Assembly (NCBI GenBank): GCA_963715285.1
Contig: CAVQRU010000002.1
Coordinates: forward strand, 124,001-188,000
Direction: 5' to 3'
Source of the DNA: Sva-07 sp963715285
GTDB lineage: Bacteria; Actinomycetota; Acidimicrobiia; Acidimicrobiales; Ilumatobacteraceae
Length of the DNA: 64,000 nt
Part shown: positions 49,342 through 58,031 of the stretch, piece after piece
How positions within the stretch are numbered: position 1 is the stretch's first letter
How the letters are laid out: each line of letters starts with the position of its first letter
Made by a program: the position numbers and the translations under genes
Notes under the pieces: model-generated
What the model was told of the DNA's origin: nothing
Databases searched by the model: none
The model's input: only the letters and a program-made list of their open reading frames with translations

Positions 49342-49896
49342 ATGCTCCCCGTCATCATCGTGATCATCGTCGTGGTGGTCCTGGTGCTGGTCGTGATCGC
49401 GTCGTACAACGGTCTCGTCAGATCCCGGAACCAGGTCGAGAACGCCTGGTCGCAGATCGATGTCCAACTGAAGCGTCGCATCGACCTCATCCCGAACCTC
49501 GTCGAAACCGTCAAGGGCTACGCGGCCCACGAGCGCGAAACGCTCGCCGCCGTGGTCGATGCCCGCAACGCTGCCATCGCCGCACCCGACACCCCCAAGG
49601 CGCAGGCAGCGGCCGACGGCGTGCTCACCGGGGCCCTTCGCCAGCTGTTCGCGCTGAGTGAGGCCTACCCCGATCTCAAGGCCAACCAGAACTTCCTCGC
49701 GCTGCAGGAGGAGCTGACCGCCACCGAGGGACGCGTCGCCTATGCGCGCCAGTTCTACAACGACAGCGTGCTCACGTACGACAACAAGCTCGAGTCGTTC
49801 CCGACCGTGATCATCGCCAAGATGTTCAATTTCGAGGCACGCGAGTACTTCGAGGCCGACGAGCAGGCTCGCATCGTGCCGACCGTCGAGTTCTGA
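49342..49896 (+). CDS. lemA: LemA family protein
   Basis: 184 aa. N-terminal membrane anchor (VIIVIIVVVVLVLVVIASYN) then the LemA helical domain: SRNQVENAWSQIDVQLKRRI, DLIPNLVETVKGYAAHE, LKANQNFLALQEELTATEGR, and ARQFYNDSVLTYDNKLESFP. Role unclear; commonly paired with HtpX, which follows 9 nt later, suggesting a joint job in membrane-protein quality control. Confidence 0.95.
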   Translation: MLPVIIVIIVVVVLVLVVIASYNGLVRSRNQVENAWSQIDVQLKRRIDLIPNLVETVKGYAAHERETLAAVVDARNAAIAAPDTPKAQAAADGVLTGALRQLFALSEAYPDLKANQNFLALQEELTATEGRVAYARQFYNDSVLTYDNKLESFPTVIIAKMFNFEAREYFEADEQARIVPTVEF

Positions 49897-49905
49897 CCCC
49901 CGACC

Positions 49906-50811
49906 ATGTTCGAACTCATTCGATCGAACAAGCGGCGAAGCGCGGCGCTGATCGCCGTCTTCATCCTCGTCGTCGGCCTCGTGGGTTTCGCCGTCGGAGC
50001 GGTCGTCGGCAACGGCATCGCGTTCACGGTGGCGGCACTCGTGTTCAGCGCGATCATCGCGTTCGCCTCCTACTGGAAGGCCGACAAGATCGCGCTGTCG
50101 GTCAGCCGGGCCCGTCCCGCGCCACCCGAGCAGTACCAGCGGCTCCACAACCTGGTGGAGGGGCTCTGCATCGCAGGTGGTCTGCCCAAGCCCGGCGTCT
50201 ACGTCATCGACGATCCGGCCCCGAACGCGTTCGCCACCGGCAGGAATCCGAACCATGCGGCGATCGCCGTCACCACCGGGTTGCTCGAGAAGATGAACCG
50301 GGTCGAACTCGAAGGTGTGGTCGCCCACGAACTGAGTCACATCCGCAACTACGACATCCTGGTGTCGACCCTGGCGGTCACGATGGTGGGAGCAGTCGCG
50401 CTCATGACCGACCTCGCGATCCGCACCATGTGGTGGAACGGTGGCCGCGTACCCCGCAACGGTGACCGCAGCGACGGCAACAACCCGCTCGCCTGGATCG
50501 GGATCCTCCTGCTGATCATCGCGCCGATCGTGGCCAAGCTCATGCAGGCGACGATCTCGCGACGACGCGAGACCCTCGCCGACGTGAGCGCCTGCCAACT
50601 CACCCGGTACCCGCCCGGATTGATCTCGGCGCTCGAGAAGTTGAAGGCCGACACGACGGTGACGCATTCGGCCTCCACCGCCACGGCACACTTGTGGATC
50701 GAGCAGCCCATGAGCGGCGTCGGCGACGACGGCAAGCTGGGCGGCATCCACCGAATGTTCGACACCCACCCCCCGCTCGACGAGCGAATCGCCCTCCTGA
50801 GAGAACTCTGA
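49906..50811 (+). CDS. htpX: HtpX-like membrane zinc metalloprotease
   Basis: 301 aa M48-family protease acting on damaged membrane proteins. Two N-terminal hydrophobic helices (LIAVFILVVGLVGFAVGAVV and the next), conserved CIAGGLPKPGVYVIDDPAPN, the catalytic HExxH in GVVAHELSHIRNYD (H141, E142, H145) and a later RRETLADVSACQLTRYP with the third zinc ligand. Ends DTHPPLDERIALLREL as in HtpX. Its TGA stop shares one base with the ATG of the next gene. Confidence 0.96.
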   Translation: MFELIRSNKRRSAALIAVFILVVGLVGFAVGAVVGNGIAFTVAALVFSAIIAFASYWKADKIALSVSRARPAPPEQYQRLHNLVEGLCIAGGLPKPGVYVIDDPAPNAFATGRNPNHAAIAVTTGLLEKMNRVELEGVVAHELSHIRNYDILVSTLAVTMVGAVALMTDLAIRTMWWNGGRVPRNGDRSDGNNPLAWIGILLLIIAPIVAKLMQATISRRRETLADVSACQLTRYPPGLISALEKLKADTTVTHSASTATAHLWIEQPMSGVGDDGKLGGIHRMFDTHPPLDERIALLREL

Positions 50812-51914
50812 TGAAACTCCTCCGACCCTTCGTTGCACTCGTCGCCGTCGGGCTCGTCGCGGCCTCCTGTGGCGGTGGGGGTGGCGACGACACCGCCCCC
50901 ACGACCAGTTCGACCTCCACGACGTCCACCACCGTGAAGGCGACCACCACCACGACCTCGTCGTCGACGTCCACCACGTCGACGACGCTGCCGCCGACGA
51001 TCCGACAGCCGCTGACCGGTGAACCGCTCGGGAGCGAGGACGAGATCCTCCAGCGTGCGGCGCTCGTCGCCAAGATCGACAACAACGCGGCAGCGGTACC
51101 CAACCACAGTGGCCTCGCCGTGGCCGACATCGTGTTCGAAGAGGTCGTCGAGGGCCGTACGACCCGATTTGCCGCGGTCTTCCACTCCCAGAGCTCCGAC
51201 CCGATCGGCCCGATCCGTTCGGGCCGAACCCAGGACATCGACCTGTTCACGTCGTTCAACTCGCCACTGTTCGTCTGGAGTGGTGGCAACCCCAACGTGA
51301 CCAGGCTGATCAACGATTCGCAACTGATCAACATGGGACCGAACGTGGCCCGCGGGTACTACCGCGGGCCGGGCAGCGCCCCGCACAACCTGTACACGAG
51401 CACCGACAACATCTGGTTCCAGACCCCGCCCGACCAGCCGGGCCCGCCGCTGCAGCAGTACCAGTACCTCGATGACGACGAGTCCGTCGACGGCGAGGCG
51501 ACTGCGGGTGTCAAGGTGCGCGTCGGCAGCGAGAACGTCGAGTGGACGTGGAACGCCGAGACGATGAAGTTCGAGCGTTCACAGCGCGGTCGCGCCCACG
51601 ACGACAAGCTCTTCGGCCGGATCGGGGCGACCAACGTGGTGATCATGGGCGTCGACTACGGCCGCAGCGCCGCCGATTCGCGCAGTCCCGAGGCGCAGAC
51701 CATCGGTGAGGGACCGATCTGGGTCTTCACCGACGGCCAGGTGCGAGAGGGCACGTGGAAGCGCGAGTTCAGCCTGTTCGCCATCGAGTTCTTCACCCCG
51801 GAGGGCACGCCGATGGAGTTGCAGCCCGGCAACACGTGGATCGAGCTCGCCGACATCGTCGACGTCGTCGCCGGCGGGGTCGAGGTGTTGCCGACGGCAC
51901 CTCCGTCACCGTGA
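50811..51914 (+). CDS. DUF3048-domain lipoprotein
   Basis: 367 aa. Signal peptide with lipobox VAASC (LVAVGLVAASCGGGGG) predicts a lipid-anchored, cell-surface protein. A Thr/Ser-rich linker (about residues 30-60) leads to the DUF3048 region: ALVAKIDNNAAAVPNHSGLA, DIVFEEVVEGRTTRFAAVFH, SDPIGPIRSGRTQDIDLFTS and, near the end, REFSLFAIEFFTPEGTPM and PGNTWIELADI. Relatives include YerB of Bacillus; the function is unknown. It overlaps htpX by one base. Confidence 0.9.
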   Translation: MKLLRPFVALVAVGLVAASCGGGGGDDTAPTTSSTSTTSTTVKATTTTTSSSTSTTSTTLPPTIRQPLTGEPLGSEDEILQRAALVAKIDNNAAAVPNHSGLAVADIVFEEVVEGRTTRFAAVFHSQSSDPIGPIRSGRTQDIDLFTSFNSPLFVWSGGNPNVTRLINDSQLINMGPNVARGYYRGPGSAPHNLYTSTDNIWFQTPPDQPGPPLQQYQYLDDDESVDGEATAGVKVRVGSENVEWTWNAETMKFERSQRGRAHDDKLFGRIGATNVVIMGVDYGRSAADSRSPEAQTIGEGPIWVFTDGQVREGTWKREFSLFAIEFFTPEGTPMELQPGNTWIELADIVDVVAGGVEVLPTAPPSP

Positions 51915-51945
51915 AGCTCCACTGCGTGAACGGCCGCGACGAAAG

Positions 51946-51951
51946 TACGCT
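51946..51951 (+). promoter_or_regulatory. Leaderless-type -10 element (TACGCT) of pdxS
   Basis: TACGCT ends 6 nt before ATG 51958, so transcription would start at the start codon. No ribosome site. Confidence 0.55.
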
Positions 51952-51957
51952 GTCGCG

Positions 51958-52845
51958 ATGACATCGAGTCGCAGCACCGGAACGTTCCCCGTGAAGCGGG
52001 GACTCGCGGAGATGATGAAGGGCGGCGTCATCATGGACGTCGTCACTCCCGGCCAGGCCAAGGTGGCCGAGGACGCCGGCGCGGTCGCCGTGATGGCGTT
52101 GGAGCGCGTGCCCGCCGACATCCGTCGAGACGGGGGCGTCGCCCGGATGAGCGATCCCGAGATGATCGAGGGCATCAAGGCCGCCGTGTCGATCCCGGTG
52201 ATGGCGAAGGCGCGCATCGGCCACTTCGTCGAGGCTCAGATCCTCCAGGCGCTCGGCGTCGACTTCGTCGACGAGTCCGAAGTGCTCACGCCCGCCGACG
52301 AGGCGCACCACATCGACAAGTTCGCGTTCGACGTGCCGTTCGTGTGCGGAGCGACCAACCTCGGCGAGGCGCTGCGACGCATCTCCGAGGGTGCTGCGAT
52401 GATCCGCTCCAAGGGCGAGGCCGGCACCGGCAACGTCGTCGAAGCCGTGCGTCACCTGCGCTCGATCACCGGCGACATCAAGAAGATCACCCAGGCCGAC
52501 CAAGCCGAGTTGTTCGAATGGGCCAAGCGCCTCCAGGCACCGCTGCCGCTCGTCCAGGAGATCGCCGAGACCGGCAAGCTCCAGGTGCCGCTGTTCTGCG
52601 CCGGTGGGCTCGCCACGCCGGCCGACGCCGCGCTCGCGATGCAACTCGGCGCCGAGGCGGTGTTCGTCGGTTCCGGCATCTTCAAGTCCGAGGATCCGTC
52701 GCCACGGGCCAAGGCGATCGTCGAGGCGACGACGCACTTCAACGACCCCGACATCCTGGCGAAGGTCAGCCGCGGGCTCGGTGCCCCGATGACCGGCATC
52801 GAGATGGACGAGGTCAATCAGCGATATGCCGATCGGGGCTGGTGA
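51958..52845 (+). CDS. pdxS: PdxS, pyridoxal 5'-phosphate synthase lyase subunit
   Basis: Builds PLP from ribose 5-phosphate, glyceraldehyde 3-phosphate and ammonia supplied by PdxT. 295 aa from ATG 51958. Characteristic RGLAEMMKGGVIMDVVTPGQ, ALERVPADIRRDGGVARMSD, VMAKARIGHFVEAQILQALG, DESEVLTPAD and GATNLGEALRRISEGAAMIR are present, including the active-site lysines. pdxT starts within its last codons. The leaderless start resolves the choice among upstream in-frame codons. Confidence 0.98.
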   Translation: MTSSRSTGTFPVKRGLAEMMKGGVIMDVVTPGQAKVAEDAGAVAVMALERVPADIRRDGGVARMSDPEMIEGIKAAVSIPVMAKARIGHFVEAQILQALGVDFVDESEVLTPADEAHHIDKFAFDVPFVCGATNLGEALRRISEGAAMIRSKGEAGTGNVVEAVRHLRSITGDIKKITQADQAELFEWAKRLQAPLPLVQEIAETGKLQVPLFCAGGLATPADAALAMQLGAEAVFVGSGIFKSEDPSPRAKAIVEATTHFNDPDILAKVSRGLGAPMTGIEMDEVNQRYADRGW

Positions 52846-53434
52846 ACCCAACTCGCACGGGCACGGGCCGATCGTCGGCGTCCTGGCGCTCCAGGGCGCC
52901 TTCGAGATGCATCAGCACCGGCTGCACCATCTCGGCGTTCGTGCGCCGCTGATCCGTACCCCTCGCGAACTCGAGACGGTCGACGCGCTCGTCCTGCCGG
53001 GCGGGGAGAGCACCACGATGTCGAGGCTGTTGACCACCAGCGGACTGTTCGACCACGTCAAGGGTCGTCTGGCCGACGGCATGGCCGTCTTCGGCACGTG
53101 TGCCGGCATGATCCTGTGCGCGACCGAGGTGCTCGACGCCCGTTCCGACCAGCGGGGGTTCGACGTGATCGATCTCACGGTCCGTCGCAACGGTTACGGC
53201 CGCCAGCTCGACAGCTTCGAGGCCGACCTCGACGTCGACGGACTCTCCACGCCGTTCCACGCCGTGTTCATCCGTGCCCCGCTGGTCGAGCGCGTCGGCG
53301 ACGGCGTCGAGGTGCTCGCGACGCACGACGGTGTGCCTGTCCTCGTGCGCAGCGGACCTTGTACGGTGGCGGCGTTCCATCCCGAACTCACCGACGACGC
53401 ACGGTTGCACGAGCTCTTCCTCGAACACCTCTGA
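52826..53434 (+). CDS. pdxT: PdxT, glutaminase subunit of PLP synthase
   Basis: Class I glutamine amidotransferase feeding ammonia to PdxS. 202 aa; ATG 52826 overlaps pdxS by 20 nt. Glutaminase motifs: IVGVLALQGAFEMHQHRL, VLPGGESTTMSRLL, nucleophile Cys in FGTCAGMIL (C92) and the His/Glu pair in FHPELTDD. The first ~14 residues (MPIGAGEPNSHGHG) are extra compared with most PdxT. Confidence 0.97.
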   Translation: MPIGAGEPNSHGHGPIVGVLALQGAFEMHQHRLHHLGVRAPLIRTPRELETVDALVLPGGESTTMSRLLTTSGLFDHVKGRLADGMAVFGTCAGMILCATEVLDARSDQRGFDVIDLTVRRNGYGRQLDSFEADLDVDGLSTPFHAVFIRAPLVERVGDGVEVLATHDGVPVLVRSGPCTVAAFHPELTDDARLHELFLEHL

Positions 53435-53461
53435 GCGATCTGCCGACCTGAAAGAGACGAC

Positions 53462-54211
53462 ATGTCCGGCCACTCCAAATGGGCAACGATCAAGCACAAG
53501 AAGGGCGCTGCCGACAAGGCGCGCGGCAAGCTCTTCGCCAAGCTCGCCCGACAGATCGAGGTGTCGGCGAAGAGCGGCGGTGACGTCGACTCCAACCCGA
53601 CACTGCGAACCGCGGTCCAGAAGGCGAAAGCCGCGCGGATGACCAACGACGCGATCGACCGCGCCATCAAGCGCGGGACGGGCGACGACGACGGGGGCAC
53701 GTACGAGAGCATCATGTACGAGGGCTACGCCCCCGGTGGTGTGGCGCTGATGATCGACGTGCTCACCGACAATCGCAACCGCACTGGCGCCGAGATCCGA
53801 AACATCTTCTCCAAGCTCGGTGGCTCGATGGCCGAACCGGGCGCAGTCGGTTGGCAGTTCCAGCGTCGGGGGGTGATCCTCACCGGTGACGGCGTCGACG
53901 AGGACACGATCATGATGGCCGCGCTCGAGGCCGGGGCCGACGACGTGATCGCCGAGGCCGACGGTGCGTTCCGGATCATGACCGACCCGTCGATCGTCTA
54001 CGACGTGAAGGCCGCGCTCGACGAGTCCGGCATCGAGGTGATCTCGGCGGACTCCCCGATGGTCGCCGAGAACCTGGTGCCGGTGACCGACACCGCTGAC
54101 GCAAAGGCGATCCTGCGCATCCTCGAGGCGCTCGAGGACAACGACGACGTCCAGGACGTGTTCTCGAACTTCGACATGAGCGACGAGTTGATGGAGGTGG
54201 CAGCGTCGTGA
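53462..54211 (+). CDS. yebC: YebC/PmpR-family protein
   Basis: 249 aa. Opens MSGHSKWATIKHKKGAADKA, the family hallmark, followed by SNPTLRTAVQKAKAARMTND and a three-domain alpha/beta layout ending DVFSNFDMSDELMEVAA. Family members act as transcriptional regulators or assist translation of polyproline stretches. Placed immediately before ruvCAB as in many actinobacteria, here with a peroxiredoxin gene between them. Confidence 0.97.
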   Translation: MSGHSKWATIKHKKGAADKARGKLFAKLARQIEVSAKSGGDVDSNPTLRTAVQKAKAARMTNDAIDRAIKRGTGDDDGGTYESIMYEGYAPGGVALMIDVLTDNRNRTGAEIRNIFSKLGGSMAEPGAVGWQFQRRGVILTGDGVDEDTIMMAALEAGADDVIAEADGAFRIMTDPSIVYDVKAALDESGIEVISADSPMVAENLVPVTDTADAKAILRILEALEDNDDVQDVFSNFDMSDELMEVAAS

Positions 54212-54663
54212 GTCTCGGGGTGGGCGATCCGGCGCCGGACTTCACGCTTCCCGGTACGGGCGGCCGCGAGTACTCGCTGTCGGAGTTCCGTGGCCAACCG
54301 GTGGTGCTCGTGTTCTACCCCGGCGACGACACACCGGTCTGCACGAAGCAGTTGAACAGCTACAACGACGATCTCGAACAGTTCAGCGAGATGCACGCCC
54401 AGGTGATCGGGATCTCGGCGCAGGACGTGTCGAGTCACGACGCCTTCGCCGGCAAGCACGGCTTCGACTTCCCGCTCCTGGCCGACACCGACAAGGCGGT
54501 GGCCGGTCTGTACGGCACGCTGGGTCCGATCGGGTTCCCGCGTCGCAGCGTGTTCATCGTCGACGGGGACGGCGTCGTTCGCTACGCACATCGGGCGATC
54601 GCCGGGCTGACGTTCCGGCCGGTGAAGGAACTGATCGGCGAGTTGGAGAAGATCACCACCTGA
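54208..54663 (+). CDS. Peroxiredoxin (AhpC/TSA family, BCP/AhpE-like, single Cys)
   Basis: 151 aa thiol peroxidase. GTG 54208 overlaps the yebC stop. Motif FYPGDDTPVCTKQLNSYND puts the peroxidatic Cys at C45 (T-P-V-C). It is the only cysteine in the protein, so it must be a 1-Cys enzyme reduced by an outside thiol, possibly mycothiol if the mshC-like gene is real. FPRRSVFIVDGDGVVRYAH is the conserved late region. An unusual insertion between yebC and ruvC. Confidence 0.93.
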   Translation: MSLGVGDPAPDFTLPGTGGREYSLSEFRGQPVVLVFYPGDDTPVCTKQLNSYNDDLEQFSEMHAQVIGISAQDVSSHDAFAGKHGFDFPLLADTDKAVAGLYGTLGPIGFPRRSVFIVDGDGVVRYAHRAIAGLTFRPVKELIGELEKITT

Positions 54664-54677
54664 TGTGGTCGCCGGGC

Positions 54678-54683
54678 TAAGGT
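54678..54683 (+). promoter_or_regulatory. Possible leaderless -10 element (TAAGGT) of ruvC
   Basis: TAAGGT ends 8 nt before an in-frame GTG at 54692. Supports that start over the earlier GTG at 54665. Confidence 0.4.
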
Positions 54684-54691
54684 ACGAACCT

Positions 54692-55246
54692 GTGTTCGTC
54701 AGCCCTGCCACCGATCGGTCGAACGACCGAACCTGCCGGGTGCTCGGGATCGATCCCGGGCTCACCCGGTGCGGCTTCGCCGTCGTCGACTCGCGCGGGC
54801 CGAGCAAGGCGGTCGCGGTGTCGCTCGGGGTGATCACGACGCCACGTACCGACCCGTTGCCGCAACGCCTCGCCTCGCTGCGTACGGAGTTCACCTCCCT
54901 GATCGCCGAGTTCGCTCCCGACGTGGTCGCGGTCGAGCAGGTGTTCTTCCAGGTCAACGTCCGCACGGCGATGAGCGTCGGTCAGGCGAGCGGACTCGCG
55001 CTCGCCGAGGCAGCGCTCGCCGGATGCGAGGTGGTGCAGTACACGCCCAACCAGGTGAAGGACACCGTGGCGGGGTGGGGCGGGGCCGACAAGGCCCAGG
55101 TCCAGAAGATGGTGCAGGCTCGTCTCGGGTTGAGTGCGCTACCGAAGCCCGCCGATGCCGCCGACGCGGCCGCCCTCGCCCTGTGCCATCTGGCGATGTC
55201 GCCGATGGGTCGGCGCATCCGTGCGCAGACGGAGCGCAGCGCGTGA
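54692..55246 (+). CDS. ruvC: RuvC, Holliday junction resolvase
   Basis: Dimeric endonuclease cutting Holliday junctions. 184 aa from GTG 54692 (193 aa if GTG 54665 is used). Acidic catalytic residues: D in RVLGIDPGLTRCGFAVVD, E in VVAVEQVFFQVNVRTAMS, and the late Asp pair in KPADAADAAALALCHL. GLALAEAALAGCEVVQYTPN and VKDTVAGWGGADKAQVQKMV complete the fold. Overlaps ruvA (GTGA), forming ruvC-ruvA-ruvB. Confidence 0.96.
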   Translation: MFVSPATDRSNDRTCRVLGIDPGLTRCGFAVVDSRGPSKAVAVSLGVITTPRTDPLPQRLASLRTEFTSLIAEFAPDVVAVEQVFFQVNVRTAMSVGQASGLALAEAALAGCEVVQYTPNQVKDTVAGWGGADKAQVQKMVQARLGLSALPKPADAADAAALALCHLAMSPMGRRIRAQTERSA

Positions 55247-55830
55247 TCGGGTCCCTGCGTGGGTCGGTGCTCGAGCGCAACGTCGACGGCACGGTCCTGT
55301 TGGAGGTCGGCGGGGTCGGATACCTGGTTGCGGTGTCGACGCGCGTGCTCGCCGAACTCGAGCCAGGTACGGCGGTGTTCCTCTACGTGCACCACCACAT
55401 CCGTGAAGATGCCCAGACGTTGTTCGGGTTCACGTCACGCGACGATCGCCAGACGTTCCAGGTGCTGATCAAGACCAACGGCATCGGCCCCGCGCTCGCC
55501 ATGGCAATCCTGGCGACCCACCCTCCTGCCGCGCTGTTCGACGTCGTTGCCAACAACGACGTTGCGGCGCTGACGCTGGTGCCGGGAGTGGGCAAGAAGA
55601 CCGCCGAGCGTCTGATCGTCGAGTTGCGCGACCGGCTGTCGGTGCCGATGCTCGACGGTGCGGGCTCCAGCGGCTCCGCGTCGGCGGTCGCCGACGTACG
55701 CGACGCGTTGGCCTCCCTGGGCTACGGCACCGACGAGATCCGTGACGTGCTGAGAGAGCTCCCGTCCGACGCCGACTCGGCCACGCTGTTGCGCGACGCC
55801 CTGAAGTCGCTGGGAGCACGCCGTGCGTGA
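55243..55830 (+). CDS. ruvA: RuvA, Holliday junction branch-migration subunit
   Basis: Tetrameric DNA-binding protein guiding RuvB. 195 aa. N-terminal OB fold begins MIGSLRGSVLERNVDGTVLL with VGGVGYLVAVS; tandem HhH motifs in LIKTNGIGPALAMAIL and LTLVPGVGKKTAERLIVELRD; C-terminal RuvB-binding helices start VADVRDALASLGYGTDEIR. Overlaps ruvC by 4 nt and ruvB by 8 nt. Confidence 0.97.
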   Translation: MIGSLRGSVLERNVDGTVLLEVGGVGYLVAVSTRVLAELEPGTAVFLYVHHHIREDAQTLFGFTSRDDRQTFQVLIKTNGIGPALAMAILATHPPAALFDVVANNDVAALTLVPGVGKKTAERLIVELRDRLSVPMLDGAGSSGSASAVADVRDALASLGYGTDEIRDVLRELPSDADSATLLRDALKSLGARRA

Positions 55831-56866
55831 CGAGTTCCTCGATCCGGGAATCGGTGGTGACGACGACGTGATCGCGTCGGAGATCGAGCTCGAAGCCGGG
55901 CTTCGACCCCGGGCGCTCGAGGACTTCGTCGGCCAGCGCGAACTCAAGGAGCATCTTCGCATCGTGCTCGAAGCGGCCCGCAAGCGCGAGCAGCCCGTCG
56001 ATCATCTGCTGTTCGCCGGGCCGCCCGGCCTCGGCAAGACGACGCTGGCCGGGATCGTGGCGACGGAGATGGGTGTGCACCTGCACGTCACCTCGGGCCC
56101 GGCGCTCGAGCGCGCCGGTGACCTCGCAGCGATCCTGACCAAGCTCGAGGACGGCGACGTGTTGTTCATCGACGAGATCCACCGCCTGTCGCGCGCGGTC
56201 GAGGAGATCCTGTACCCGGCGATGGAGGACTTCCAGCTCGACATCGTCGTCGGCAAGGGGCCTGCGGCATCGAGCATCCGGTTGACGATGCCGCCGTTCA
56301 CGCTCGTCGGGGCCACGACACGGACCGGGATGATCACGGGTCCATTGCGCGACCGGTTCGGCCTCGTCGCCCGCCTCGACTACTACGACGACGAGGAGCT
56401 GCGGGCGATCGTCGAGCGGGCGGCGCGGATCCTCGACGTGTCGATCGATCGCGACGGCGCCTGGGAGATCGCCCGTCGATCGCGGGGGACGCCGCGCATC
56501 GCCAACCGACTGCTCCGGCGCGTGCGCGATTTCGCCGAGGTGCGCGCCGACGGCACGATCGATGCCGACGTCGCCCGCGACGGCCTCGCGCTCTTCGGGG
56601 TCGACGATCGTGGCCTCGACAAGGTCGATCGTGCGATCCTGACCGCACTGTGCACCCAGTTCAGGGGCGGCCCGGTCGGTCTGTCGACCGTGGCGATCAG
56701 CGTCGGCGAGCAGCCCGAGACCGTCGAGGACGTGTACGAGCCGTTCCTGATCACCCAGGGCATGATCGCCCGGACACCGCGGGGGCGTGTGGTGCTCGAC
56801 GCCGCCTACGACCACCTGGGCCTGGCGCCACCGCGCCGATCCTCGACCAGCAGCCTGTTCGACTGA
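55823..56866 (+). CDS. ruvB: RuvB, Holliday junction helicase
   Basis: Hexameric AAA+ motor for branch migration. 347 aa from GTG 55823. LRPRALEDFVGQRELKEHL, Walker A LFAGPPGLGKTTLAGIVATE, Walker B DVLFIDEIHRLSRAVEEILY, sensor 1 TLVGATTRTGMITGPLRDRF, arginine-rich sensor 2 RRSRGTPRIANRLLRRVRDF, and a C-terminal winged helix (EPFLITQGMIARTPRGRV). Ends just before a REP-like palindrome. Confidence 0.98.
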   Translation: MRDEFLDPGIGGDDDVIASEIELEAGLRPRALEDFVGQRELKEHLRIVLEAARKREQPVDHLLFAGPPGLGKTTLAGIVATEMGVHLHVTSGPALERAGDLAAILTKLEDGDVLFIDEIHRLSRAVEEILYPAMEDFQLDIVVGKGPAASSIRLTMPPFTLVGATTRTGMITGPLRDRFGLVARLDYYDDEELRAIVERAARILDVSIDRDGAWEIARRSRGTPRIANRLLRRVRDFAEVRADGTIDADVARDGLALFGVDDRGLDKVDRAILTALCTQFRGGPVGLSTVAISVGEQPETVEDVYEPFLITQGMIARTPRGRVVLDAAYDHLGLAPPRRSSTSSLFD

Positions 56867-56898
56867 ATGAGACAAGGGGTCTGACCCCACGTCTCATT
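56866..56898. repeat. REP-like nested palindrome between ruvB and queA
   Basis: Outer arms AATGAGAC (56866-56873) and GTCTCATT (56891-56898) enclose GGGGTC-T-GACCCC (56876-56888). The core resembles the widely scattered GGGGTCAGACCCC type of repeat. It starts at the last base of the ruvB stop and its last base is the first base of the queA -10 hexamer. It could terminate ruvB transcription or be a mobile palindromic repeat. Confidence 0.6.
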
Positions 56899-56903
56899 AG
56901 CCT
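56898..56903 (+). promoter_or_regulatory. Leaderless-type -10 element (TAGCCT) of queA
   Basis: TAGCCT ends 7 nt before the second of two adjacent GTG codons (56911), which favours that GTG as the start. Confidence 0.55.
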
Positions 56904-56910
56904 CGCCGTG

Positions 56911-57921
56911 GTGCGGATCGCCGATTTCGACTACGACCTGCCGGAGGATCGGATCGCGCAGACACCGATCGAGCCGCGTGACACGGCGCGTCTGCTGGTG
57001 GATCGGGGGAGTGCGCCGCCCGAGCACCGCCACGTGCACGACCTCCCGGAGCTGTTGCGCGCCGGGGACCTGCTCGTGCTCAACGAGACCCGGGTGATCC
57101 CGGCGCGGCTCCGGCTGCGCCGTTCGACCGGAGGAGCGGCCGAGGTGCTGCTGTTGGAGCCTCGTGACACCGACCGCCGCACGTGGGAGGCGTTGGTCCG
57201 GCCCGGAGCGAAGCTGCGCGTCGGGGAGCGGTTGCTCGCCGACGACGTGCCGCTGGTGCGCATGGGGGAGCGGACGCCGGCCGGTGACACCTTCTGGGTG
57301 GAGCTGATCGGCGACGACGATCCCGTCGCCCTGCTCGACCGCCACGGGGAGATGCCCTTGCCGCCGTACATCGGCGAGCGCCTTGTCGACCCGGATCGCT
57401 ACCAGACCGTCTTCGCTCGGGAACCGGGCTCTGCCGCGGCACCCACGGCCGGCCTCCATTTCACCTCCGATCTGTTCGAGCGACTCGCTGCCGCCGGCGT
57501 TCGGACCGCGACCGTCGAGCTGGTGGTCGGCCTCGACACGTTTCAGCCGATCAGTACCGAGAATCCGCTCGACCATCCGATGCACACCGAGCGCTACCGG
57601 GTGCCGCCCGAGACGATGGTGGCGTGCCGAGAGGCCGACCGGGTCGTCGCCGTGGGCACCACCGCGGTGCGGGCGCTGGAGTCGGCGGCGCGCTCCGGTG
57701 AGCTGTCGGGCAGGACCGATCTGTTCATCCACCGTGGGTTCGACTGGCAGCTGGTCGATGTGATGATGACCAACTTCCACCTGCCGAAGACGACGCTGCT
57801 GATGATGATCGACGCATTCGTCGGGCCTCGGTGGCGAGACCTCTACGCCGCGGCGCTCGCCGGTGACTACCGGTTCCTGTCCTTCGGCGACGCCATGTTG
57901 CTCGACCGACACGCGCCCTGA
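56911..57921 (+). CDS. queA: QueA, S-adenosylmethionine:tRNA ribosyltransferase-isomerase
   Basis: Adds the epoxycyclopentanediol group in queuosine synthesis on tRNA. 336 aa from GTG 56911 (MRIADFDYDLPEDRIAQTPI, the family start). Conserved LLVLNETRVIPARL, GEMPLPPYI, YQTVFAREPGSAAAPTAGLH, VGLDTFQPI, AVGTTAVRALESAA and MMTNFHLPKTTLLMMIDAFV. tgt, the enzyme for the preceding queuosine step, lies 750 bp downstream with a degraded HNH gene in between. Confidence 0.96.
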   Translation: MRIADFDYDLPEDRIAQTPIEPRDTARLLVDRGSAPPEHRHVHDLPELLRAGDLLVLNETRVIPARLRLRRSTGGAAEVLLLEPRDTDRRTWEALVRPGAKLRVGERLLADDVPLVRMGERTPAGDTFWVELIGDDDPVALLDRHGEMPLPPYIGERLVDPDRYQTVFAREPGSAAAPTAGLHFTSDLFERLAAAGVRTATVELVVGLDTFQPISTENPLDHPMHTERYRVPPETMVACREADRVVAVGTTAVRALESAARSGELSGRTDLFIHRGFDWQLVDVMMTNFHLPKTTLLMMIDAFVGPRWRDLYAAALAGDYRFLSFGDAMLLDRHAP

Positions 57922-58031
57922 GCCCGGCACGCGAGACTCGGGCACGGGACCGCTGCGGCGGATGTGGCGGGACGTGGTTCCGAGGTTCGTGTCCGGGCAA
58001 CCCTGACACACCCCCTGGTCATGATTGGGGT

